64,000 bases of DNA from JAWKUK01 sp964402175 (GTDB taxonomy: Bacteria > Planctomycetota > UBA1135 > GCA-002686595), in assembly GCA_964402175.1 (NCBI GenBank), contig CAYOBN010000008.1, positions 31,352-95,351 on the forward strand, written 5' to 3'. A program made the position numbers and the translations under genes. This document shows positions 18,780 to 27,089 of the stretch, piece by piece. The notes under the pieces were generated by a model, which saw nothing but the letters and a program-made list of their open reading frames with translations, was not told the origin of the DNA and did not search any database. The stretch's first letter is position 1. The number at the start of each line of letters is the position of its first letter.

Positions 18780-19918
18780 AGCCCACCGAGGGACTGCTCG
18801 GCGCTGTCGTGCGCGCATTCACGTTGGACGCGGTCGCGGTCGCGCTGGTGTGCAGCGGAGCGCTGGGTTGGAGCATCCTCGGGCTGGCGCTGCACATCTG
18901 TGCCGCCTCCTTCACGCGACGCGCCGCAGCGCTGCGCGCGCCGCTCTCCCGCGCAGAGCTGGATCTCGTAACGCTGTTGGCGCTGGGACTGCCGCTCGTG
19001 GGGCCGCTGACCGCGTGGTGCGTGCCCCGTACGGCGGAGAACGGACAGACCGGCGACGCGCACGAAGCGTTCGAAGCCGAGCGGGCGCGCCAGCGAGGCG
19101 CATCCGGCGTCGGAGAGACCCGCGAGCTGCAGCTCTCTGGTGAGCCCGAGCGCGACCTGCGCGCGCGGCTCGACGTCGAGAGCCACCTCGACGTGTTGCG
19201 CTTCGGTGACCGCATGCTGCGCAGCAACCTCGTGCGTAAGCTCGCCGAGCGCGGCGGTCCCCAGGACCTCGCGCTCCTGCGGCGTGTCCTGGAGGACCCC
19301 GAGGAGGAGCTGCGCATCCAAGCGTTCCTCTCGCTGCGCGACGCGCGGACGGTGCACGTCCGCCGGCTCGAAGAGCTCCGCGTGCAAGCGGCGGCGACGG
19401 GCGCGGTCGAGGCCTGGGTCGCGGTGGCGCGCGCGCACCTCTTGTTTGCAGAGAGCGGAGCGCTCGATCCTGCGCTGGTCCGCTTCGAGCTCGAGCGCGG
19501 CCTGGAGGCGATCCAAGAGGGGCGAATGGCCCTTGCCACCTGCGGCGCAACGGAGCCGAGCGGAGCGCGAACCCTCGGCTGCGCGCCCGCGGCTGCCGAT
19601 GCGAGGGGTGGCCGTTCGACGGGTCCGCGCGCCTCGACGCCCAGTGTCCCCGCAGTGGTCGAACTCGGGACCCTCGAGCTGCGGATGTTCGGACGGCTCG
19701 GGCGTGTGGCTGAGGCCGCTGAGGCGGTCGCGGAGCTCGGCACGCCGGAATCGCTGGCGGAGACGGCGCCTGCGGTCTTGGAGACATGGGCCGACGTGGC
19801 GCTGCGCGCTGGACGGGTCGGCGCTGCGCGCAGGGCTGCCGACGCGCTGGACGCGGCGGGCGCAGTGCTCCCGACGTGGCTCGCGTCACTGCCGCGGGAG
19901 GTGCAGCGTGTGGTCTGA
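18776..19918 (+). CDS. pelE: PelE-like inner-membrane protein with helical repeats
   Basis: 380 residues, starting at GTG 18776 inside the pelD stop (GTGA). Two or three membrane helices at the N-terminus (DAVAVALVCSGALGWSIL, then DLVTLLALGLPLVGPLTAW) are followed by a soluble helical domain with TPR/HEAT-like pairs (LLRRVLEDPEEELRIQAFLSLRDA; GRVGAARRAADALDAAGA). Length and layout match PelE (about 330 residues), which joins PelD, PelF and PelG in the inner-membrane synthase complex. It overlaps the pelF start by 11 bases. An Ala/Gly/Ser-rich insert at about residues 255-290 looks like a low-complexity linker. Confidence 0.8.
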   Translation: MKPTEGLLGAVVRAFTLDAVAVALVCSGALGWSILGLALHICAASFTRRAAALRAPLSRAELDLVTLLALGLPLVGPLTAWCVPRTAENGQTGDAHEAFEAERARQRGASGVGETRELQLSGEPERDLRARLDVESHLDVLRFGDRMLRSNLVRKLAERGGPQDLALLRRVLEDPEEELRIQAFLSLRDARTVHVRRLEELRVQAAATGAVEAWVAVARAHLLFAESGALDPALVRFELERGLEAIQEGRMALATCGATEPSGARTLGCAPAAADARGGRSTGPRASTPSVPAVVELGTLELRMFGRLGRVAEAAEAVAELGTPESLAETAPAVLETWADVALRAGRVGAARRAADALDAAGAVLPTWLASLPREVQRVV

Positions 19919-21458
19919 TCGGCGCAGTGCTCTTGTATCCGCTTCCTCGTCCGAGGCCGCCGACGTGTGCCTCGTGCTGGAAGGGACCTATCCGTTCGTG
20001 CTCGGCGGTGTTTCGTCGTGGGTCCATCAGCTCGTGCGCGACCTGCCTGAGCTGACGTTCCATCTCTGGGTGATCGTGGCGGACGGCGCTACGGCGCGGC
20101 GGGCGCCGGTCTACTCCCTGCCGCCGAATGTGGTGGGGGTCAACATCGTGCCGTTGCAAGCGGCTGCGCCGCGCGGCCGGCGCGCGCCGGAGAGCGCCGT
20201 CGAGGGCTGGGCGCGCATGCTGCCGGACCTCACCAGCGCCCTGATCGGACGCGGTAAGAGCTCGTTCGGGGCAGCGCTCGCGCAGCGCGCAGCGACGGGC
20301 TGGCCGGCGGTGCCGCCGCGCGAGGTGCTGGCGCACCCGCTCGCGTTCGAGCACCTCCAGCGCGTGTATGCCTCGGAGGCCGTGCACGAGTCCTTCCAAC
20401 GGTTCTTCTGGACCTGGGTCAACTCGCTGACGCCGGTGCTCGAGCTCTTCGGCGCGCCCGTACCCGCGGCGCGTATCTACCACACGGTCAGCACCGGTTA
20501 CGCTGGGCTGCTCGCTGCGCGCGCGCACCACGAGACCGGTCGTCCGATGCTGCTGACCGAACACGGGATCTACACCAAAGAGCGCCGGATCGAGGTCGGT
20601 CAGGCGCGCTGGATCGAGAGCGCCGACGACGGGCGTGTGCTCGTCGCGAAGCGACCGCCGTACTTCAGGCAGTGGTGGACTCGCATGTTCGAGGGGATGA
20701 GCCAGCTCGCTTACACCGCGGCGGCGGAGATCCTGACGATCCACCACGGCAATACCGCGCTGCAACTGGCCGACGGTGCGGATGAGCGGCGTCTGCGGGT
20801 GGTGCCCAACGGGGTCGATGCGGCGCGCATCATCGCTGCGGCGGAGGCCGCCCCACCGCGACCCGCGGCGGAGCCCTTCGTGGTCGGCTTCGTCGGGCGT
20901 GTGGCACCGATCAAGGACATCGAGACGCTGCTGGATGCGCTCGCGCTCGTGCGACTGGACCTCCCGGACACACGCCTCAGGATCCTTGGCCCTGCCGACG
21001 AGGACCCCGAGTACCTCCTGCGTTGCCAGCAGCACGCGGAACGTCTCGGGCTCACCGGGTGTGCGACGTTCGAAGGTCCGGTCAACGTGGCCGAGGCGCT
21101 GCCGACCCTCGATGTGCTCGTCCTGACGAGCGTCTCGGAGGCGCAGCCGCTCGTGCTGCTCGAAGCGGGGGCGGCGGGGCTCCCGGTCATCGCGACGGAC
21201 GTCGGCGCATGCCGCGAGCTCGTCCAAGGACGCAGCGGCGCGGATCGCGCCCTCGGTCCGTCGGGGTTGCTCACGCCGATCGGCGCGCCGGGGGCGACCG
21301 CGGAGGCGCTGCTGAAGCTCGCGCGCGACCCCGACCTGCGCCGCACCTTCGGCGCCGCAGGGCGCGCGCGGGTCCAGCGCTTCTACGGGGCGGGGTCGAT
21401 GTTGGCCGCGTACCGCGCGACCTACGAGCGGTGGCTCACCGTGGGGGAGGCGGCCTGA
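19908..21458 (+). CDS. pelF: PelF, GT4-family Pel polymerase
   Basis: 516 residues (Pseudomonas PelF is 507). The start is taken as GTG 19908, 18 residues before the conserved VCLVLEGTYPFVLGGVSSWVH segment; much longer upstream extensions in this frame run antiparallel to pelE coding and are not credible. The C-terminal domain has the GT4 pattern VVGFVGRVAPIKDIETLLDAL, then VLVLTSVSEAQPLVLLEAGAAGLPVIATDVG, including the donor-binding E-x7-E. It polymerises UDP-sugars into Pel in the cytoplasm, held at the membrane by PelD, PelE and PelG. The stop overlaps the pelG ATG by one base. Confidence 0.93.
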   Translation: MWSDRRSALVSASSSEAADVCLVLEGTYPFVLGGVSSWVHQLVRDLPELTFHLWVIVADGATARRAPVYSLPPNVVGVNIVPLQAAAPRGRRAPESAVEGWARMLPDLTSALIGRGKSSFGAALAQRAATGWPAVPPREVLAHPLAFEHLQRVYASEAVHESFQRFFWTWVNSLTPVLELFGAPVPAARIYHTVSTGYAGLLAARAHHETGRPMLLTEHGIYTKERRIEVGQARWIESADDGRVLVAKRPPYFRQWWTRMFEGMSQLAYTAAAEILTIHHGNTALQLADGADERRLRVVPNGVDAARIIAAAEAAPPRPAAEPFVVGFVGRVAPIKDIETLLDALALVRLDLPDTRLRILGPADEDPEYLLRCQQHAERLGLTGCATFEGPVNVAEALPTLDVLVLTSVSEAQPLVLLEAGAAGLPVIATDVGACRELVQGRSGADRALGPSGLLTPIGAPGATAEALLKLARDPDLRRTFGAAGRARVQRFYGAGSMLAAYRATYERWLTVGEAA

Positions 21459-22864
21459 TGGCAGGCATCGGCTTCGAGCTGCGCGGCGCGGTCGCGCGAG
21501 AGGCGGGGCTCGTCGAGCGCGTCCGTGCATGGACGGCCGCAGGGCTCATCTCGTCCGGGCCGTGGCTGGCCACCGTCGCGGTGCTCCTGTACCTGCACGC
21601 TGCAGCGCCGTACCTCGCCACAGGAGCAGACTACGGGCTCTTCCGTGGCATCGTGACCTACGTCTTCGCGTTCAGCCTGGTCACCGTCGGGCTCCTGCAG
21701 ATGCCGGTCACACGTCAGCTCGCAGATCAGCTCTGGGCGGGCCGGCACGGCGAGGTCCTGCCAGGGTACGTGGCGCTCCTCGCGCTCTCGGGAGCGGTAC
21801 AGGTCGCTGTTGCGACCCTGGCGGTGCGCGCGCTCGAGCTGCCCCCGACCGCGGCGCTCGCGACGGTGGTGCTCTACGTGACGTGCTCGTGGACGTGGAT
21901 CAGCCTGGTCTGGCTCGGCGCGGCGCGGGACTACGGGCTCGTGCTGCGTGCGTACGCGCTGGGGGGCGGGGCGACGGTGGTCGCGTCGTGTGTCCCAGCC
22001 GCGGTCTCGGCGGTCGACGTGGAGCTCGGCGCGGTCTTCGACGGAGTCGGCGGCCTCCTCGCGGTGTTCACGTGTGGCCAAGCGGTGACGCTGCTCCTGC
22101 TCGCCGGCGCGATCGTGCGCGGAGTGCGGCCGAGCGAAGGCCGCAGCTTCGCGGTCCTCGCTGGAACATACCGGCATCCGAGGCTCCTCGCGCTCGGAGC
22201 GCTCTACGGTGTCGGCATGTGGGCCGACAAGTTCGTGTTCTGGATCGTCGATGGTGTGCCGCTCATCGGAGCGCTCCGGCACCATCCGCTCTACGATGCG
22301 TGTTCGTTCCTGGCGTACGGGACCGTCGTTCCTGCGCTCGCTCTGCACCTTGTGCGGACCGAGACGAGCTTCTACGAGCGCTACCGCGACTTCTACGATG
22401 CGATCACGCGCGATGGCACGCTGAGCGATGTGCGCGCCGCGAAAGAGCGTATGTTGCGCACGTTGCGCGGCTCGGTGGTACGGCTCGTGCGCCTGCAGGC
22501 GTGGTTCACGCTGGCGGTGCTGCTGCTCGCACCGGAGGTGCTGCGCCGGCTCGGTATGCCGCCGGCCGCCGTGCCGGTCTTTCGCGTTCTGGCGGTCGGC
22601 GCGTACTTCCACGTGCTGTTCCTCCTGACGGTGCTCGTGCTCCTCTACTTCGATCGACAGACGACGGCTCTCCGGGCCGTAGCGGTCTTCGCTGTGGCCA
22701 ACACGGTCCTGCCGTTCGGCGCCGCAGCCGGCTCTCCAGGGGTGTACGGCGCGGGGTATGCTCTGGCGGCGCTCCTCGGTCTCAGCGTGGGCTTCCTCGG
22801 GCTCCAGCGCGACCTCGCGCAGCTCGAGCGGCTGACGTTCCAGCGGGAACTCCAGCGCTCCTGA
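21458..22864 (+). CDS. pelG: PelG, multi-pass inner-membrane Pel transporter
   Basis: 468 residues (456 in Pseudomonas). The N-terminus MAGIGFELRGAV and the following WTAAGLISSGPWLATVAVLLYL are diagnostic of PelG. About twelve hydrophobic helices are visible, as expected for this relative of polysaccharide flippases, with a conserved GMWADKFVFWI segment in the middle. PelG is proposed to carry the nascent Pel chain through the inner membrane while PelF polymerises it. Starts one base before the end of pelF (TGATG). This is the last recognisable pel gene; no pelC was found before or after it. Confidence 0.94.
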   Translation: MAGIGFELRGAVAREAGLVERVRAWTAAGLISSGPWLATVAVLLYLHAAAPYLATGADYGLFRGIVTYVFAFSLVTVGLLQMPVTRQLADQLWAGRHGEVLPGYVALLALSGAVQVAVATLAVRALELPPTAALATVVLYVTCSWTWISLVWLGAARDYGLVLRAYALGGGATVVASCVPAAVSAVDVELGAVFDGVGGLLAVFTCGQAVTLLLLAGAIVRGVRPSEGRSFAVLAGTYRHPRLLALGALYGVGMWADKFVFWIVDGVPLIGALRHHPLYDACSFLAYGTVVPALALHLVRTETSFYERYRDFYDAITRDGTLSDVRAAKERMLRTLRGSVVRLVRLQAWFTLAVLLLAPEVLRRLGMPPAAVPVFRVLAVGAYFHVLFLLTVLVLLYFDRQTTALRAVAVFAVANTVLPFGAAAGSPGVYGAGYALAALLGLSVGFLGLQRDLAQLERLTFQRELQRS

Positions 22865-22956
22865 CGGCTTCTTCACGGCATTCTGGAGCCTGGTTCGGTA
22901 GGATCGTGCGCCCACTGGTCGCCAGTGGCCCACTCCCTCCCCGACTCACGTTGACC

Positions 22957-23439
22957 ATGCAACTCTCTCGCTTCCTCCCCGTCGCGCTCGCCCTCGGCCT
23001 GATCGCCGGCTGCTCCAAGTCCGATGCTTCGGGCACCCCCGGCACCGCTGGCGACGCGATGAAGGCCGTCGGCGACGCCGCCAAGGGCGCGCTCGACAAA
23101 GCGACCGCGGCCTTCGATGGCCTCAAGGACCTGGACCTCTCCGACGTCACCAAGCTCGACCCGGCCAAGCTCCAGGAAGTCGGTAAGAGCGCCATGAACG
23201 GCATCGCCGCGCAGCTCGGCAGCATCACGGACCTCGCTTCCGCGAAGAACGTCGTCGGCGAGCTCGAGCCGTGGATGGACAAGCTCGGCTCGCTCAAGAC
23301 GGCCCTCTCCGGCAAGCTGCCGGACATGGAGAGCGTCAAGACGGCGATCTCCGGCCTCACCTCGAAGTTCAGCGGCAACGCCGACATCATGGGCGCGCTG
23401 AAGCCCGTCATCGAGAAGCTCCAGGCCCTGATCGGCTGA
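22957..23439 (+). CDS. Small predicted lipoprotein, helical
   Basis: This 160-residue protein begins with a clear lipoprotein signal (LGLIAGC, Cys19). The mature part is rich in Ala, Lys and Asp and is predicted to be amphipathic helices (GDAMKAVGDAAKGALDKATAAFDGLKDL). Codons end almost always in C or G, which is typical of highly expressed genes. It lies 92 bases after pelG on the same strand. Pel systems normally need a small lipoprotein, PelC, but this one has neither PelC's alpha/beta look nor any motif I recognise, so a link is only positional. Confidence 0.8.
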   Translation: MQLSRFLPVALALGLIAGCSKSDASGTPGTAGDAMKAVGDAAKGALDKATAAFDGLKDLDLSDVTKLDPAKLQEVGKSAMNGIAAQLGSITDLASAKNVVGELEPWMDKLGSLKTALSGKLPDMESVKTAISGLTSKFSGNADIMGALKPVIEKLQALIG

Positions 23440-23449
23440 GTTGGTGCGC

Positions 23450-24874
23450 ATGATCCGCCTCACCTTCCACGGCGCGGCGGGCACGGTGACCGGCTCCCGC
23501 TTCCTTCTCGAAGTGGGAGCCGGTCGCACTTCCGGCGGCGACACGCCGGAGACCGTGCGCCGCGTGCTCATCGACTGCGGGCTCTTCCAGGGCCAGAAGG
23601 AGCTGCGCGAGCGCAATTGGAGCGGCCCGGGTTTCGACCCCCACGCGGTCGATGCGGTGCTGCTCACGCACGCTCACATCGATCACTCCGGGTATCTGCC
23701 GCGGCTCGTGCGCGACGGGTTCCGCGGGCCGATCCACTGCACACCGGCCACCGCTGACCTGATCGAGATCCTGCTCGAGGACTCGGCGCGCATCCAGGAG
23801 GAGGACGCGGAGTACGCCAACCTGCGCGGCTTCTCGCGCCATCATCCGGCGCTGCCGCTGTACACCGTCGACGACGCGAAGGCTGTCCCGCCGCTGTGTG
23901 CGTGCGAGGCCTACGGGCGCTGGTTCGAGGTCGTGCCAGGTGTGCGCGCGCGCTTCCGGCAGGCGGGCCACATCATCGGCTCGGGTTCGATCCAGGTCGA
24001 GGTCGCGCGCCCCGAGCGCGCGCCGCTGCGGCTCCTGTTCTCGGGCGACGTCGGGCGCTACGACGCGCCGCTCGTGCCCGATCCGGCGGAGCCCCTGGAG
24101 ACGGACGTGCTCATCGTCGAGTCGACGTATGGGGACCGCACACACCCTCCGGAGCCCGTCGTCGCGCAGCTCGAGTCGATCCTCGCGCGGATCGTCGAGA
24201 CGCAGGGGGTGGCGCTCTTCGCTTCGTTCGCTGTGGGGCGCGCGCAGCAGCTCGCGTACCTGTTGCACCGCTTGCAGAGCGAGCGCGGCTGGCGCGTGCC
24301 CGTGCACATCGACAGCCCCATGGCGGTCGATGCGACGAAGGTGTACCGGCGGTATCCCGAGGAGCATGGCCTCGAGGCCGTGCGTTTCCTCTCGGGCGCC
24401 GCGAGCGTGTTCGGTTCGAACGTGTACTTGCACCAGACGAAGGACGAGTCCATCCGACTCAACGACCTCGTCGGTGCGCGGGTCATCATCGCGAGCAGCG
24501 GGATGATGACGGGCGGGCGCATCCTGCACCACCTGCGGCGCCACGCGCCGGACCCGAACGCCGTGATCGTGTTGGGCGGCTTCCAAGCGCCAGGGACCCG
24601 CGGCGCGTCCCTGCAGGCCGGAGAGCCCACGATCCGGGTGCACGGGCGCGACGTCGAAGTGCGCGCGGAGGTCCGGCAGCTCAGCGGCCTCTCGGCGCAC
24701 GCCGATCGGGACGAGCTCTTGCGCTGGCTCGGGCCGCTGCCCCCGCCGCGCCGCACGTTTGTCGTGCACGGCGAAGCGAGCGCAGCTGCGGCGTTTGCTG
24801 CGACCCTCGGCGAGCGCGGTCACACGGCGCTCGTGCCGGCGATCGGCGACGCGTTCGACCTGGACGAGCTCTGA
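23450..24874 (+). CDS. MBL-fold beta-CASP protein (predicted RNase / exonuclease, YSH1-like)
   Basis: 474 residues. The start is ATG 23450; TTG 23441 and GTG 23444 are also in frame, but MIRLTFHGAAGTVTGS is the usual N-terminus. It has the metallo-beta-lactamase motif HTHAHIDHSG for two zinc ions, the second-histidine motif GHIIGSGS, an FSGDVGRYD segment and the beta-CASP region with ASSGMMTGGRILHHL, then the RMMBL-type tail LSGLSAHADRDELLRWL and FVVHGE. This is the full set of the CPSF-73/YSH1-like bacterial family, which act on RNA in the cytoplasm. No signal peptide. It follows the small lipoprotein by 10 bases and precedes the CPBP gene by 14. Confidence 0.9.
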   Translation: MIRLTFHGAAGTVTGSRFLLEVGAGRTSGGDTPETVRRVLIDCGLFQGQKELRERNWSGPGFDPHAVDAVLLTHAHIDHSGYLPRLVRDGFRGPIHCTPATADLIEILLEDSARIQEEDAEYANLRGFSRHHPALPLYTVDDAKAVPPLCACEAYGRWFEVVPGVRARFRQAGHIIGSGSIQVEVARPERAPLRLLFSGDVGRYDAPLVPDPAEPLETDVLIVESTYGDRTHPPEPVVAQLESILARIVETQGVALFASFAVGRAQQLAYLLHRLQSERGWRVPVHIDSPMAVDATKVYRRYPEEHGLEAVRFLSGAASVFGSNVYLHQTKDESIRLNDLVGARVIIASSGMMTGGRILHHLRRHAPDPNAVIVLGGFQAPGTRGASLQAGEPTIRVHGRDVEVRAEVRQLSGLSAHADRDELLRWLGPLPPPRRTFVVHGEASAAAAFAATLGERGHTALVPAIGDAFDLDEL

Positions 24875-24888
24875 CGGAGGAGGCCTCG

Positions 24889-25560
24889 GTGACGGACCGG
24901 CGGGTCGCGCTCGCGTGGGAATGTGCAGCGCTCTTCGGGGCGCTGCCGCTCGCGCTCTACGCGGTGCCGCGCTATGCGCCTCTGCTCCTCGGGGGCGCGT
25001 CGCCGGTCCTGCCGGTGCTGCTTGCGCTCGGGATCGCCCTCGGGATCGCGCTGCGGCGCGATCCGACGTTCGACGCGCGGCGCGAGCTCGCGGTGAGTTT
25101 GCCGCGTGCGGAGCTGCGGCGGGTGCTCGTGGTCTTCGCGGTGTGCGGCAGCGCGCTCGCGGGCCTCGTGGTGTGGCTCTCGCCCGCGGAGTTCGGCGCG
25201 CTGCTGCGCGAGCGGCCGAGGCTCTTCGCGCTGCTCGCGGTCGGTTACCCCGTGCTCTCGGTCGTGCCGCAGGAGCTCGCGTTCCGCCTTTGGTTTCGGC
25301 GCCGCTATGCGCCACTCTTCGGGCGCGAGGTCGGCTTCGTGTGGGCCTCGGCGCTCGCGTTCGGCTGGGCCCACATCGTCTTCGGCAACGTGCTCGCCGT
25401 CGCGCTGACCGTCGTGGGTGGGGCTCTGTTCGGCGAGACGTATCGCCGCAGCGGGTCCTTGGCGCTCGCAGCGCTGGAGCACACGCTCTACGGGCTCCTC
25501 GTGTTCGGCGTGGGCCTCGGCCGCTATTTCTACGGCGGCACCCTCCAGGCCCTCGAGTGA
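24889..25560 (+). CDS. CPBP-family intramembrane protease homologue with altered motif
   Basis: 223 residues, starting at GTG 24889, preceded at 24877-24884 by a GGAGGAGG-type ribosome binding site. Six or seven hydrophobic helices are present. Motif 1 of the family, EExxxR, here reads QELAFR, so the first Glu is Gln; motif 2 is seen as FGWAHIVFGN and motif 3 as LEHTLYG. CPBP (Abi, Rce1-like) proteins cleave or bind substrates in the membrane; in Rce1 the first Glu of EExxxR is the catalytic one, so this member may be inactive or use a changed mechanism. It follows the beta-CASP gene by 14 bases, so probably the same transcript. Confidence 0.85.
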   Translation: MTDRRVALAWECAALFGALPLALYAVPRYAPLLLGGASPVLPVLLALGIALGIALRRDPTFDARRELAVSLPRAELRRVLVVFAVCGSALAGLVVWLSPAEFGALLRERPRLFALLAVGYPVLSVVPQELAFRLWFRRRYAPLFGREVGFVWASALAFGWAHIVFGNVLAVALTVVGGALFGETYRRSGSLALAALEHTLYGLLVFGVGLGRYFYGGTLQALE

Positions 25561-25751
25561 GCCGTGGCTCCCGTCGGGATACTGTCGCCCGCGCTGTGTA
25601 AGGGAAGCATCTCGGACCTGGAAACGGAGGCCCCGGACCGCCCACGATACTATCCTCCTAGGGCCCCGACGCGCGGTTCGGCCGAACCCGGCGGTCCGGG
25701 AGCGCCCTTCTCCGCGCGTCACGAACGCGGGCTCCGTCCGTAGTGCTACAC
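25561..25751. promoter_or_regulatory. Intergenic region with a 14-bp perfect palindrome
   Basis: 191 bases between the CPBP gene and the thioredoxin gene, same strand. GGTTCGGCCGAACC (25675-25688) is a perfect palindrome 64 bases before the downstream ATG. It could be an operator or part of a terminator, but no T-tract follows. No convincing -35/-10 boxes are seen. Confidence 0.3.
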
Positions 25752-26789
25752 ATGAAACGCCTCCTCACGCTCGCCGCCCTCGGCGCGGGCCTCGTCTCAC
25801 TCGCCCCGCTCTCCTTCGCCCGCCCCGCGGTCATCGTCGCCGATGACGACGCCAAGGCCGAGCAGCGCTGGTTCGCCGACTTCGACGCCGCTGTCGAAGT
25901 CGCCAAGAAGGAGGGCAAGGACCTCCTCGTCGACTTCACCGGCTCGGACTGGTGCGGTTGGTGCATCCGCCTCCACAAAGAGGTCTTCGTGCACGACGCG
26001 TTCTACGGCGAAGCCTCGAAGAACTTCGTGCTCGTGGCGCTCGACTTCCCGCGCAAGCAGGAGCTCAAGGACAAAGTGCCGAACCCCGAGCGCAACGACG
26101 AGCTGCAGGAGAAGTACGGGATCCAGGGTTTCCCGACGATCCTCCTGATGAACGTCGAAGGCGAAGTCTTCGGGAAGACGGGTTACCGCGAAGGCGGCCC
26201 GGAGAAGTACGTGGAGCACCTCGCGGAGCTCACGAAGTCGGGCAAGGCGATGGTCGCGGCGGCGAAGCGCCTGGTCGCGGCGTACGAGAGCGCGACGGAC
26301 AAAGCGGCCATCGTGCGCGAAGCCACGAAGCTGCTCGGTGAAGGCACCGAGGGCGCGGCGGGCGCGGACGTGATCGCGTCGGTCGTGCGCAAGGCGCACG
26401 AGCTCGACCCGAAGAACGAGAAGGGCCTCCTGAAGGACGCGCTGCTCGCGCTCTTCAAGGCGGGCGTCGCCGAGGGCGCCGACTTCGAAGCGGCGATGAC
26501 CCTCGACCCGCAGAACGAAGCGGGCCTGATGGAGCAGGCGGTGCTCGGCCGCTTCAACCTCGTGCAGGACGAAGAGTCCGCGACGGCGGCCGTGAACGGC
26601 CTCCTTGCGCTCGTCGCGATCGGTAAGTTCCAGGACAAGGCGGCGCTGGCGCGCCCCGCGTACAACGCGATCCTGTGGTGCAAGAACGCGGAGCTCCTGA
26701 ACCGCCCCGACGACGCCAAGACGCTCTTCACGTTCGCCGAGACCCTCGGTGAAGTGCCGAAGAACGTCCGCGACGCGATGCAGGGCTGA
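25752..26789 (+). CDS. Periplasmic thioredoxin-family protein with CGWC active site
   Basis: 345 residues, starting at ATG 25752 with a Sec signal peptide (MKRLLTLAALGAGLVSLAPLSFA). Residues about 35-160 are a thioredoxin-like fold with the redox pair C68-G-W-C71 in TGSDWCGWC, a YGIQGFPTILLMN strand with the expected cis-Pro, and a long insert between them. The C-terminal 180 residues are helical and Lys/Ala/Glu-rich (AMTLDPQNEAGLMEQAVL), resembling TPR-like repeats. It would act as a thiol-disulphide reductase or isomerase in the periplasm. Strong C/G-ending codon choice suggests good expression. Confidence 0.87.
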   Translation: MKRLLTLAALGAGLVSLAPLSFARPAVIVADDDAKAEQRWFADFDAAVEVAKKEGKDLLVDFTGSDWCGWCIRLHKEVFVHDAFYGEASKNFVLVALDFPRKQELKDKVPNPERNDELQEKYGIQGFPTILLMNVEGEVFGKTGYREGGPEKYVEHLAELTKSGKAMVAAAKRLVAAYESATDKAAIVREATKLLGEGTEGAAGADVIASVVRKAHELDPKNEKGLLKDALLALFKAGVAEGADFEAAMTLDPQNEAGLMEQAVLGRFNLVQDEESATAAVNGLLALVAIGKFQDKAALARPAYNAILWCKNAELLNRPDDAKTLFTFAETLGEVPKNVRDAMQG

Positions 26790-27089
26790 TCCCTGCGCGG
26801 CCTGGCGCTCCGGCGAGCAGGTCGCGGTCGAACGGTCTCCGATCGACCTGGGTCGAGCGGCGCCCCCCGCCGCGCGCGAGCGCGCGCGACTGGGGGCGCC
26901 GCTGTATCGGGGCGCCGCTGTATCGGGGCGGACGTGGGACCATCCGGCGCAGGCCCGCCGCGCAGTCGGAACGGGACAACCTGGCCCCCGGGGGCCCGAT
27001 TGGCGCCTCTCCCCCTTGCGGAGGCCCCCCCGCCGCCTATGGAATGGCCGCTTGGCAGCGCCCGCCCTGCGCGGCCAACCCCTGACGCC
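26790..27089. other. Intergenic region before dxs, with a 16-bp tandem duplication
   Basis: 300 bases without a gene. GCGCCGCTGTATCGGG occurs twice in a row at 26896-26911 and 26912-26927. No recognisable riboswitch, tRNA or terminator was seen. The dxs promoter presumably lies here. Confidence 0.5.

Noticed and set aside
22957..23439. PelC
   Set aside because: Correct size and lipobox, but it is purely helical and lacks any PelC-like segment; kept as an unnamed lipoprotein.
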